A stretch of 64,000 nt of DNA from Clostridium sp. (GTDB taxonomy: Bacteria > Bacillota_A > Clostridia > Lachnospirales > Lachnospiraceae): NCBI GenBank assembly GCA_023666975.1, contig JAMPAW010000004.1, forward strand, positions 1 to 64,000. The letters are read 5' to 3'. Made by a program: the position numbers and the translations under genes. Shown in pieces: positions 50,723 to 58,783 of this stretch; position 1 is the stretch's first letter; the number at the start of each line of letters is the position of its first letter. The notes beneath the pieces are model-generated. The model did not search any database and was not told the origin of the DNA. It saw only the letters and a program-made list of their open reading frames with translations.

Positions 50723-51788
50723 GCCGCTCGTCCTCCTTCATATCGTTCATAATCACTTCTGCGATGGACGCTGCCAAAAGCGGCGGCACCGCATTGCCTA
50801 CCTGTTTCATTTGGGATCCTTTGTTTCCGATAAAATGAAAGCTGTCCGGGAACGACTGTATCCGCGCTGCCTCCCTGACCGTGATGGCTCTGTCCAAGAA
50901 AGGATGGGTAAACTTTCCCGAAGATGGCGTGTCAAAACGAGTCGTTATTGTGACGGATATCTCATCTTTCCGCATCCGCGTCCATGTGCCGCTGTAAATC
51001 GACTTGGTTAAGTGTTCCTTGGGAAGCACCTCTTTTCCTGCATTCGGCGGAATCATGGCAAGCCTTTCAAGCGCAAGCCCAGAGTGTTTCGTTGCCACAT
51101 GGTTATACAGCGTCTCCGAACCACTGCGCAGCAGTTTCTGGTAATCGCTCTGCGGTTCGTTTCTGTAGTTCTGTTTTTCAGTGCCCTCGCCAGATTCCAA
51201 ATAGGCCAAATCGCTAATGGCATCCCAGATGGTAACCGATACATCTTTGGGCTTGGGCGGTTCCGGAGCCGCCCCGTCCTTTTTCCCGATAATCACCGCC
51301 CTCCGGCGGTTTTGCGGAACGCCATAATCAGAAGCATTCAGCACGCCGCTTTTAAGCGAATATCCTATTGATTTAAACAGCTCTTCAATCTCCCTGTAAA
51401 AATAGCCCCCCTCCGCCGTCAGGAGGTTTGGCACATTTTCCATAACAAAATACCTTGGCTTGACCAGTTTGACAACCTCCACATAGTATTTGAACAGAAA
51501 ATTCCGCTCATCATGGATGGTTTTTCGCTGACCCTTCTGCGAAAAGCCCTGGCATGGAGGTCCACCGATTACGACATCAATATCCCCACTGTAAATACCA
51601 AAGGTTTTCTGTAAATCCAAGGAAGTAATATCCCCGACAATCATCTTTGTATCTCTATGGTTTGCGGTGTACGCTGCTGCAATTGATGCATCATACTCAT
51701 TGGCCAGCACCACATCAAATCCACACATTTCAAACCCAAGGGACAATCCGCCAACCCCTGCAAACAAATCGATTACCTTTGGTTTCAT
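50715..51788 (-). CDS. DNA cytosine-5 methyltransferase of the LlaJI-like system
   Basis: A 357-aa protein with motif I VIDLFAGVGGLSLGFE, motif IV GGPPCQGFSQKG, motif VI ENVPNLL, motif VIII QNRRRAVIIG and motif X GNAVPPLLAASIAE. The length and spacing are ordinary. It probably protects the host and phage from the linked McrB/LlaJI-type nuclease. It lies 1 bp after the amino-methylase and overlaps the McrB-like gene. Confidence 0.95.
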   Translation of the reverse strand: MKPKVIDLFAGVGGLSLGFEMCGFDVVLANEYDASIAAAYTANHRDTKMIVGDITSLDLQKTFGIYSGDIDVVIGGPPCQGFSQKGQRKTIHDERNFLFKYYVEVVKLVKPRYFVMENVPNLLTAEGGYFYREIEELFKSIGYSLKSGVLNASDYGVPQNRRRAVIIGKKDGAAPEPPKPKDVSVTIWDAISDLAYLESGEGTEKQNYRNEPQSDYQKLLRSGSETLYNHVATKHSGLALERLAMIPPNAGKEVLPKEHLTKSIYSGTWTRMRKDEISVTITTRFDTPSSGKFTHPFLDRAITVREAARIQSFPDSFHFIGNKGSQMKQVGNAVPPLLAASIAEVIMNDMKEDERHE

Positions 51789-51789
51789 G

Positions 51790-52509
51790 TCACGCCCCCT
51801 CTATTCTTGCTTCCGCCATGTCATAATAAGCCTTATCCAGTTCAATACCGATAAAATTCCTGTCTGTTCGCTTTGAAACCACCCCCGTCGTGCCGCTCCC
51901 CATAAAGGGGTCAAGCACCCAGTCCTCTGGATTGGAGAGGATTTCCACAAAGTGCTGTATAAGGTTCTCCGGTTTCTGCGTGGGATGCTTTCCGTGTCTG
52001 CGCTCCCCATTCGGAGTTACAGATGTCTCTATAAAGTCATGGAACATGGCACCGCCATTGTTGAAAGTGCCTGTTCTTTTTTTGTATGTGAAGTAAATCC
52101 ACGCTTCGGTTGAATTTACAAAGTGCAGATTCATATTGCGCGGCATGGGATTGGTTTTATGCCAAATCCCTGTGGTTTTATAATAAAAACCGTGCTTTTC
52201 CGCAAGCCTAATTATCGTCTCGACTTTGATGATTGCCATAAAGACCACCATCGTGCCGCCGTTTTTCATCAAACGTGCTGCGACTTTGAAAAAGTCATCC
52301 ATCGACTTCTCCCACTCTTTGAACTCCATATCATCCCAGCCCGCTGAACCAAAAAAATTATCCCGCATTTTACTCAAATTGGTATCACGGCTTTTCATAA
52401 AGTTTCCAAGATTATAGGGAGGGTCCGTCACTATCAGGTCAATCGACTTTTCTTCAATTCTCCTCATAGCGGCTATGCAATCCTCGTTATATAGCTTTAT
52501 TTCAGGCAT
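51790..52509 (-). CDS. DNA amino-methyltransferase (N6-adenine or N4-cytosine), beta class
   Basis: A 239-aa protein with LIVTDPPYNLGNF (DPPY catalytic motif) before VLDPFMGSGTTGVVSKRTDR (SAM motif), the beta-class order. ATG 52509 follows GGAAGGAAG. As second gene of the restriction operon it may give a second self-mark, or the recognition sequence may need different methylation on each strand, as in asymmetric LlaJI-type sites. Confidence 0.92.
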   Translation of the reverse strand: MPEIKLYNEDCIAAMRRIEEKSIDLIVTDPPYNLGNFMKSRDTNLSKMRDNFFGSAGWDDMEFKEWEKSMDDFFKVAARLMKNGGTMVVFMAIIKVETIIRLAEKHGFYYKTTGIWHKTNPMPRNMNLHFVNSTEAWIYFTYKKRTGTFNNGGAMFHDFIETSVTPNGERRHGKHPTQKPENLIQHFVEILSNPEDWVLDPFMGSGTTGVVSKRTDRNFIGIELDKAYYDMAEARIEGA

Positions 52510-52542
52510 TGCTAATCTTCCTTCCATGTTCGTATTTGGTAT

Positions 52543-52740
52543 TTAATCCATCGCGCTTTTGCCGCTTTTGATCCATTCGTCCAATTCGGAACGCTTGAAC
52601 TTCCAAAGTTTACCCACCCGGTGAGCCGGAATGTCGGATTTCTTTTTTATCCAATTACGCAGAGTGACAGTTTTTACATCCAAATACGCTGCCGCCTCAT
52701 CAATGCTGATGTAGTTTTCTTCGTTTGCATTCTTGCTCAT
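52543..52740 (-). CDS. Excisionase-like/MerR-type HTH protein heading the restriction operon
   Basis: A 65-aa protein: EENYISIDEAAAYLDVKTVTLRNWIKKKSDIPAHRVGKLWKFKRSELDEWIKSGK, a winged helix of the excisionase/HTH_17 family. It is first in the operon with its own SigA-type promoter. In such restriction cassettes it usually acts as a controller. A role as phage excisionase is also possible because it lies near attR, but serine-integrase phages normally use unrelated directionality factors. Confidence 0.8.
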   Translation of the reverse strand: MSKNANEENYISIDEAAAYLDVKTVTLRNWIKKKSDIPAHRVGKLWKFKRSELDEWIKSGKSAMD

Positions 52741-52780
52741 TTAATCACCTCTATGTTGCTGGTACAAAAGTCTCTATTTT

Positions 52781-52809
52781 ATTATAGCACAGCGTTTTCA
52801 AAATTTCAA
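52781..52809 (-). promoter_or_regulatory. Promoter of the restriction operon
   Basis: TTGAAA (52804-52809), 17 bp, TATAAT (52781-52786) on the minus strand, 41 bp before the HTH gene start; AGAGGTG serves as ribosome site. A consensus-like promoter predicts expression in the lysogen. Confidence 0.82.
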
Positions 52810-52943
52810 GTAGTTTTGTAATATTTTTTTGCTTTACCTGTTATTTCGTGATATTTTATGATACTGAAGCGGTACATTAAAACCCCGTGCAAGAGTGTGT
52901 ATTCATCGGTCTCTTAGCCGTTGCTGACCTTTAAATAGGCAAT

Positions 52944-52976
52944 AAATGAACGAACCCAGTTTATGTTCGTTCATTT
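52944..52976. repeat. Perfect 12-bp inverted repeat near attR
   Basis: AAATGAACGAAC (52944-52955) and GTTCGTTCATTT (52965-52976), with a third half-site AAGTTCGTTCAATT at 52982-52995. It could be a terminator (T-rich on both sides) or a regulator/recombinase site. Apart from this, the promoter and the next terminator, the 52741-53121 gap holds no gene. Confidence 0.55.
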
Positions 52977-53033
52977 TTATCAAGTTCGTTCAATTATGCA
53001 CCAAAAGAAAAACGACGCTGGTCATGCACGGGC

Positions 53034-53057
53034 AAAAAAATAAGACCTCCGTGGTCT
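53034..53057 (-). terminator. Terminator just inside attR, facing hsdM transcripts
   Basis: Minus-strand AGACC, five-base loop, GGTCT, then TATTTTTTT. It lies about 65 bp past the premature hsdM stop and would end hsdM transcription at the edge of the prophage, adding polarity on hsdS. Confidence 0.75.
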
Positions 53058-53113
53058 GTTAGAGTGAAAAGGCTTGAAACCACGGGATTTAAGCCAGTCC
53101 AGAGCCAATGCTT

Positions 53114-53139
53114 TGTATCAATCACGCAACTGTTTCATC
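53114..53139. other. attR: right prophage-chromosome junction
   Basis: Core ATC (53137-53139) equals 1507-1509 at attL. The phage half holds TGTATCA (53114-53120) and GCAAC (53126-53130), inverted matches of the attL half. Only three bases are shared at the junction, as expected for a serine integrase. Confidence 0.85.
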
Positions 53140-53733
53140 ATATACACGGCAATTATCAAATGGCTTAAGAATCGCAACAATAGTTTTTACAATGCTTGCG
53201 GGTGTGTAGAATTCTCCACCTTTTACCCCTTCATAGGCAGCAAACTGTGCAATACAGTACTCGTAAGTTCTTCCAAGCAAATCCTTACTTTCTTCTGTAT
53301 CATCCATATCCATATTTGTAAATAAATCTACAACATCACCTAATACTCGTTTATCTAAATCCGGACTAGCATAATTTTTGGGAAGAACATTTTTAAGACC
53401 TCTATTTTCTTCTTCAATTGCCCTCATGGCATCATCAATAACCGTTCCAATTTCAGGTGTATGTGCGGCGGATGCAATGGTTCCCCAACGTGCTTTTTCT
53501 GGGACAAAGAAAATATTATCTTCTACATATGCATCCCTATCATCTTCAAATCCATCTCCTTCAGCAACTAAGACTTCATACTTTTTCTCAAATGCACTTG
53601 AAATATATCTCAGAAAAATAAGTCCAATAATTACTTTCCTATATTCCGCTGCCGGAATGTGCCCCCAAAGCACACAGGCCGCATCCCATATCTGTTTTTC
53701 AAAACCTATATTAGTAGAATTGTTGCTTGCCAT
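53122..53733 (-). pseudogene. hsdM: hsdM 5' fragment, cut by the prophage
   Basis: Encodes 203 residues: the HsdM_N helical domain (FEKQIWDAACVLWGHIPAAEYRKVIIGLIFLRYISSAFE) and the run to KGGEFYTPASIVKTIVAILKPFDNCRVYD. After the shared Asp codon the frame enters phage DNA and ends ETVA-stop at 53122. Motif I is therefore lost and no methyltransferase can form from this piece. It retains its promoter (53769-53797) and a GGAGG ribosome site, so a truncated N-terminal protein may still be made. Confidence 0.92.
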
Positions 53734-53768
53734 TTATCTTCCTCCACTGCCAATCATTATAATCTCTA

Positions 53769-53797
53769 ATTATACTATTTCTGCATTAGAAGCACAA
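53769..53797 (-). promoter_or_regulatory. hsdM promoter
   Basis: TTGTGC (53792-53797), 17 bp, TATAAT (53769-53774) on the minus strand, 35 bp before the hsdM ATG. Confidence 0.78.
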
Positions 53798-53867
53798 ATT
53801 AAATATTTAACTAAGAACACATACTTATTTTATCTACTAATAAACCTTTAATGTTTTTCGACATACC

Positions 53868-54503
53868 CTAATACGATTGTGGCAGAATAATTCGTTTTTG
53901 TTCATTACAATCTCTCATCTCTCCATTTAATAATTTCCAATAATCAAATTCATCAATATATACTTTGTAATAATCTTTCTTATTCTCTGAGTTTCCTAAC
54001 TTTCTTTTTTTCTCAATTGTTCTATACTTTCCAGCAATATACAAAAAACTGCTTATCATTTCCTTGTAATCGTCTTTTTCGCTGGATGAAAGGTTTAATG
54101 ATTTAAACAATTCTATTACTTCTTTGGGAAACTGATTTATCCTTTCACAACAATTTATATAATAGAAAAATGAACCAACAAATACAGGAAAAAAATAAAT
54201 ACACTCATTAATTTTTATATTTTGAGTTTTATTGTCTTTTAAAAAAGAAATCATATCTATAATAGACTGTTTTATAATATTCTTTTTCTCATTTTCAAAA
54301 CATTGTGTAACAATACAATATAGTGCCATTATATTATAAACATACCGTATGTACATCTTGTCCCTTTTATATAATGGAAGCCATTGAAAATTACCTATAT
54401 AATATTTTTTATCTTCCCTAGTAATCAAATAACCTTCTTTATCTAACCAAAATGTAATTAAGTATTCCTTATGATATTTTTTAATGGGGGAAGCTTTATA
54501 CAA
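53868..54503 (-). CDS. Unknown AT-rich gene in the defence island
   Basis: A 211-aa protein rich in Lys, Ile and Tyr. It has no recognised domain; one hydrophobic stretch (ECIYFFPVFVGSFFYYINC) lies near 105-123. The only in-frame start is TTG at 54503, inside the end of the previous gene (46-bp overlap) and without a good ribosome site. It could be translationally coupled, or the two frames could be one gene split by a frameshift. It stands directly upstream of hsdM. Confidence 0.55.
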   Translation of the reverse strand: MYKASPIKKYHKEYLITFWLDKEGYLITREDKKYYIGNFQWLPLYKRDKMYIRYVYNIMALYCIVTQCFENEKKNIIKQSIIDMISFLKDNKTQNIKINECIYFFPVFVGSFFYYINCCERINQFPKEVIELFKSLNLSSSEKDDYKEMISSFLYIAGKYRTIEKKRKLGNSENKKDYYKVYIDEFDYWKLLNGEMRDCNEQKRIILPQSY

Positions 54504-55456
54504 ACTATAAGCAACAAAAAAATAAATATGTAAAAGGATAATAATTCAAGATTTTTATTTATTAAAAAACCTATAGTGAAAATTATAGTTGCAACAATTC
54601 CAAAAAAGTAAAATAGATATACATATGAATTATAATGCTCTTTTTCAAGGTTTTTTCCTTCTTGAAAGGTAATCTTATACTCTTTAATCTGACTTTTTTT
54701 AATAAATGATAAATTAATATATTTTTTTAATAAATATGATAAATTAACATATATTGCCTGTCTTGTTTGCTCTGTGCAATTTAAACCGTTATTATCCCAA
54801 AATATTTTATATAATTTTTCCACTGGCTTCATTTCCTGTTTAACATTACTAAATGTTATATTTCCAATTATCCATAGAACATATAAATTAATAAGTGATA
54901 GCACCAATACATCCATTAAAAAGAATGTAAATGCATACGAAGCCACCACTGTTCTAGTACTCTCATTTTTCAATACATAAAAGCTGACAATGCTAAAAAA
55001 CACACAAAAAACTATTCCAAAATAAGCCACTGGTATATGGCACATTTTTAAAATTTCAGTCCTCGTAATAGTCAAATAATATTGTTTAGGTGCTAATGAA
55101 TTCGAAAAAATAATAACTGTAACGACTATGCCAGTAAATGCAAGTAAAATTGACTCAATTTCTCCTACATTTTTTAAGTATCCTTCGAAATACATCCAGT
55201 TATTTAATATAAATAGTGATATTAAAAGATAAAAAAGGAAACAAATAACTATTCCTACAATCCCCAAATAAACTTTTATAATCCAATTTATATTCTTATC
55301 ATATGCATAAAACAATTCATTCTTATAAACCCAAATACTTTTTTGGGGTTTGCTACTTTGCCACAAAAATATTATATACATGAGAATCCACACCAGAATA
55401 AAACTTATACCCAGGGCACTAAGTAAAATCCCTAAAGCAGCTATCATTTTTTCCAT
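54458..55456 (-). CDS. Multi-pass membrane protein, unknown function
   Basis: A 332-aa protein with about seven or eight hydrophobic segments (near 5-32, 60-88, 100-120, 143-165, 172-200, 275-297, 305-322). A cytosolic stretch of about 75 residues (200-275) holds NVKQEMKPVEKLYKIFWDNNGLN. GGGAGGAAG precedes the ATG. Base composition is far more AT-rich than the prophage. No transporter motif was recognised. Confidence 0.7.
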   Translation of the reverse strand: MEKMIAALGILLSALGISFILVWILMYIIFLWQSSKPQKSIWVYKNELFYAYDKNINWIIKVYLGIVGIVICFLFYLLISLFILNNWMYFEGYLKNVGEIESILLAFTGIVVTVIIFSNSLAPKQYYLTITRTEILKMCHIPVAYFGIVFCVFFSIVSFYVLKNESTRTVVASYAFTFFLMDVLVLSLINLYVLWIIGNITFSNVKQEMKPVEKLYKIFWDNNGLNCTEQTRQAIYVNLSYLLKKYINLSFIKKSQIKEYKITFQEGKNLEKEHYNSYVYLFYFFGIVATIIFTIGFLINKNLELLSFYIFIFLLLIVCIKLPPLKNIIRNT

Positions 55457-55559
55457 AATTTTATTCTTCCTCCCGTATCATATAGTGTCATTTCTATTAC
55501 TATTATACATATCACATTTATATAATTTATCCTTAATGCTAAAAAGAGAAATATTCACT

Positions 55560-56192
55560 TTATTTTCTCTTCAAGTTTTCGATATCATTAATAAAAAACG
55601 CTAACATATTTCCCTTTTTCATTTTTCTCCGCAATCCAACATCTCTTCGCATTTCATATATAATATCTTCTAGCATTAAAAGCGTTTCACTACCCTTTCT
55701 CACATCAGCTCCATTTCTATACTTCAACCACTTTTTAATTACCCTATTAGAACCCCATAAGGTCAAGCCTCTAGAAAACTCATTTATCATTTTTACCATT
55801 TCCTCTTCTGTCATCTGCTTTTCCTTAGGCTTTTTTGTATCTTCCATAATAGTATAAATCATATCAATAAATTGCTCATATGGCTTTTCTCTTTTGTCAT
55901 ATAAATATTTTTTTACATTATATTGATAATCAACTATTTTTGCTACTATTGAACTAATTATGACACCTACTATTGATACCCCACCTGTTATCATAGCAAC
56001 AATTATAACTTTATCGGTTGTGGTCACAATTTTTTTCAAAAAGTCCAATAACCAGCTAACCCCTGTTCCTATCCATTTAATTATTATAAAAATAGTAACT
56101 ATTATTCCTGCTGCCATCAGCAATAATATTAATAATCCAAGAAGCATATTAGCTATTGGATGCTTTTCAGCAAATGTTTTTTGTTCCTTCAT
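55560..56192 (-). CDS. Two-TM membrane-anchored protein, unknown function
   Basis: A 210-aa protein. Two N-terminal membrane helices (about 14-40 and 60-88) precede a charged cytosolic domain of about 120 residues (YDKREKPYEQFIDMIYTIMEDTKKPKEKQMTEEEMVKMINEFSRGLTLWGSNRVIKKW). This layout of paired helices plus a helical domain is common in membrane effectors but is not diagnostic. AGAGG ribosome site. It lies between the dNTPase and the multi-pass protein. Confidence 0.7.
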   Translation of the reverse strand: MKEQKTFAEKHPIANMLLGLLILLLMAAGIIVTIFIIIKWIGTGVSWLLDFLKKIVTTTDKVIIVAMITGGVSIVGVIISSIVAKIVDYQYNVKKYLYDKREKPYEQFIDMIYTIMEDTKKPKEKQMTEEEMVKMINEFSRGLTLWGSNRVIKKWLKYRNGADVRKGSETLLMLEDIIYEMRRDVGLRRKMKKGNMLAFFINDIENLKRK

Positions 56193-56308
56193 TTTTCTTA
56201 ATACCTCTTTTCTCTTGTTTTCAATTTGGCATTAAAACAAACTTCAATTCCATCACATGACAAAACCATACCATAATAATGTACTTTTTATCTTACATAA
56301 ATCAATAT

Positions 56309-58198
56309 TCAGACAAAAAATCTATTATATTCCTTTATTGCGTAAGTATCTGTCATACCAGATATATAATCTGCTATGTTTCGAATCAAAATTTTTCTTT
56401 TTTCAAATATAACCCTGCTTTCCTTTTCATTTATATCACTTATTTTCTTTGTTGTAATTATTTTAATCTCATTTCTGATAACTTCAATATTCCCATTCGA
56501 AAGGTCAACTGCCGAATTAGCAACCAGCGGATTTTTATTCTGCAGGGTATCAACATAAATTTTTCGTAATGTACCAGAATGTAATAGTTTTGGATTTCTG
56601 TAATAAGTCTCAAACAGCCTTTTAATAATATTTCCAGCATTATAATCAAATCTGGATACTTCAGAATTAGAAATTACTCGCTTATTCACTATTTTCTCTA
56701 AAAAATCGCTACATATTTTTCCCCGCTCTGTAAAATTGATCAGCTGTTTATCAAAAAACCCCTTTCTATTATTTGTATCGTAGTTTTTAATATTATTAGT
56801 GCTTTCTTTTACAACATCTGCAACAAAATATCCAACAATACAAGAGATAATTCTTCCAATAATTAAATCCTTTTCATTAATATATTGTCTCTTATATGAA
56901 TAAATATTATTTCTCTCCTCCAGCAATAATCCATATAAATCTTGAAATTTATATGCTGATAAGGAATTTAAAAGTTCATCTATATTAATTAATCCTGATG
57001 TTATGGCATCATCAATGTCATGTCCCCTTTGGGCAATCTCATCAGCAATAAAAATTACTTGTCCCTCCAAATTAGTACAAAACGAATAATTCATATACAA
57101 CTCATCAACAAAATCTTGACTAATAAATTCATTGATGCATGCGTCCTTAATTTTTGTATGTTTCAATACACCTTCCAACACTTGAAAACTTATATCTAAT
57201 CCTGGATACTCCACATATTTTTCTTCTAATTTTGTTAAAACTCTAATTCCCTGAAAATTATGCTTAAAACCACCTATTTCATCTTTCCAGTTATTTTCTG
57301 AATCTGTAATATTAAATAATCCAACTAATTCTTCATTATTTAATATGTTTTTAATTGTACGCTCTCCCTGATGCCCAAATGGTGTATGCCCCAAATCGTG
57401 TGCTAATGCTATTGCTTCCGTCAAATCTAAATTTAATTTAAGGCATATTGAAATTGCTTTTGCAATTTGATTGACCTCTAATGTATGTGTCATTCGTGTT
57501 CTATAATGTTCACCCTTATCTGCACTAAAAATTTGTGCCTTATCTACTAATCTTCGAAATGCTTTACTATTAACTATTCGTTCTCTATCCCGTTGGAATT
57601 CACTTCTATTTTCATCTTCATCAAGAATTCCATACATTCTTCTACACATATTATTATGCTGTGCAAATTCCGACAACTCATATGTTTCATTTAATTCTCT
57701 ATAGCCTGTTCTAGTTTCACATTCTAGTGGTTGTATTAATAAATCTCTGACTGATATATATAATGATTTCATTTCACTTATCATTACATAAGACTTTGAA
57801 TCAAAATCATCAGCAAAATTTAAATCAATTCCATCTAACAGATTAATTATCATAGATTTACTTTTTATCCGCTTTTTCATTTCATAAGAAATATCAGATT
57901 CTCCTTTTTCTTTTGCTGGAACAAGTGCCGCTTCTCCAATATAGATAGTTTCTATTTCCGTTTCACTAATATTATCTATATCAATTTTCCCCTTTCCCTT
58001 GTACTCCACAAGTAAAATATAACCCTCTCTTGTACACTTTTTTCCATATTTATATAACTTTCCTGCATCTTTTTTCTCACAATAATAAGTCTCCTGTAGA
58101 TTTTGTTCATAACTGCTTTGAGCTCTTTTTAGAATATTTTCTATTTTCAAAGGGTCTTTCACATCTGCCTTAACTTTTACAATAAATACACTCATCAT
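56309..58198 (-). CDS. dGTPase/HD-domain dNTP triphosphohydrolase with extra N-terminal domain
   Basis: A 629-aa protein. Residues 1-190 form an unassigned domain. From 198 the dGTPase core is clear: SEFQRDRERIVNSKAFRRLVDKAQIF, MTHTLEVNQIAKAI (metal His238), ALAHDLGHTPFGHQGE (HD 267-268), then EGQVIFIADEIAQRGHDIDDA (metal Asp). Such enzymes cleave dNTPs to nucleoside and triphosphate; several deplete dNTPs to block phage. Here an antiphage role is suggested by the island, not shown. AAGGAGGAG precedes the ATG. Confidence 0.88.
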   Translation of the reverse strand: MMSVFIVKVKADVKDPLKIENILKRAQSSYEQNLQETYYCEKKDAGKLYKYGKKCTREGYILLVEYKGKGKIDIDNISETEIETIYIGEAALVPAKEKGESDISYEMKKRIKSKSMIINLLDGIDLNFADDFDSKSYVMISEMKSLYISVRDLLIQPLECETRTGYRELNETYELSEFAQHNNMCRRMYGILDEDENRSEFQRDRERIVNSKAFRRLVDKAQIFSADKGEHYRTRMTHTLEVNQIAKAISICLKLNLDLTEAIALAHDLGHTPFGHQGERTIKNILNNEELVGLFNITDSENNWKDEIGGFKHNFQGIRVLTKLEEKYVEYPGLDISFQVLEGVLKHTKIKDACINEFISQDFVDELYMNYSFCTNLEGQVIFIADEIAQRGHDIDDAITSGLINIDELLNSLSAYKFQDLYGLLLEERNNIYSYKRQYINEKDLIIGRIISCIVGYFVADVVKESTNNIKNYDTNNRKGFFDKQLINFTERGKICSDFLEKIVNKRVISNSEVSRFDYNAGNIIKRLFETYYRNPKLLHSGTLRKIYVDTLQNKNPLVANSAVDLSNGNIEVIRNEIKIITTKKISDINEKESRVIFEKRKILIRNIADYISGMTDTYAIKEYNRFFV

Positions 58199-58269
58199 AT
58201 TTACTCCTCCTTGTCCTTATATCCTACCTTTTCTAAACAACCCTTCTTTTATGTGATTTATACCATAGA

Positions 58270-58310
58270 AAAACGCACACTACCCCTACATCTAGGGTAA
58301 TGCGCGTTTT
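58270..58310. terminator. Bidirectional terminator
   Basis: AAAACGC...TACCC/GGGTA...GCGTTTT stem with T-runs on both sides. It ends leftward transcription from the Xre/ImmA unit ahead of the dNTPase gene. Between it and 58586 I see no gene. Confidence 0.75.
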
Positions 58311-58585
58311 AAATTCCATCATTTTTCATAGCTACGACCCAAATTCCCTCTTTCGCTCACAGCCATTTCTATACTAAATACTTCTTTTTATCCGATTCAG
58401 AATTTCCTCCATTTTTCAACTTTTTCCCTCTTAATTTTGCATTTTACCATAATATTCTATTTGCGTAAAGCTACTCGCAGTACCTTTTTCATCCTACTCT
58501 CCGTCACGATAAATGATTCTGTCCCATAGTAGCACCTTCCTCTTACCTTATACATAAGTCGCTGAAAGTAAAACCTTGGTTTCAA

Positions 58586-58747
58586 TTATATATTAAGAAA
58601 TTCTTCGTATACTTTTTGATGAATAATAATTTGAGAAAAGGATTCAAAAATAGGAATCATGAATAATTCTTTTATATTAGAAAAAGAACTGTTAGGATTT
58701 TTACCTCGCTCTCCAATACCTACCATGAATATATTTGCATCAAACAT
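58586..58747 (-). pseudogene. Truncated PIN-like (DUF4411-type) remnant
   Basis: A 53-residue reading frame: MFDANIFMVGIGERGKNPNSSFSNIKELF ... QKVYEEFLNI, then stop. The opening M-F-D-A-N-I-F matches PIN-domain proteins that start with a catalytic Asp, which are usually about 150-170 aa. It follows the ImmA-like gene by 36 bp, where a PIN partner often sits in Xre/ImmA modules. The rest is missing, so it looks like a decayed third gene. Confidence 0.5.
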
Positions 58748-58783
58748 AATCGGCTGTTGAAAAAGTCTTTTCTAAAGGAGAAA

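Noticed and set aside
52543..52740. HTH gene as the phage excisionase
   Set aside because: It heads the methylase/McrB/LlaJI operon and belongs to an HTH family common in such cassettes; serine-integrase directionality factors are usually unrelated. Kept only as a possibility.
52741..53121. Possible tRNA or small gene in the gap before attR
   Set aside because: Only promoter, inverted repeat and terminator signals were found; no cloverleaf or supported short frame.
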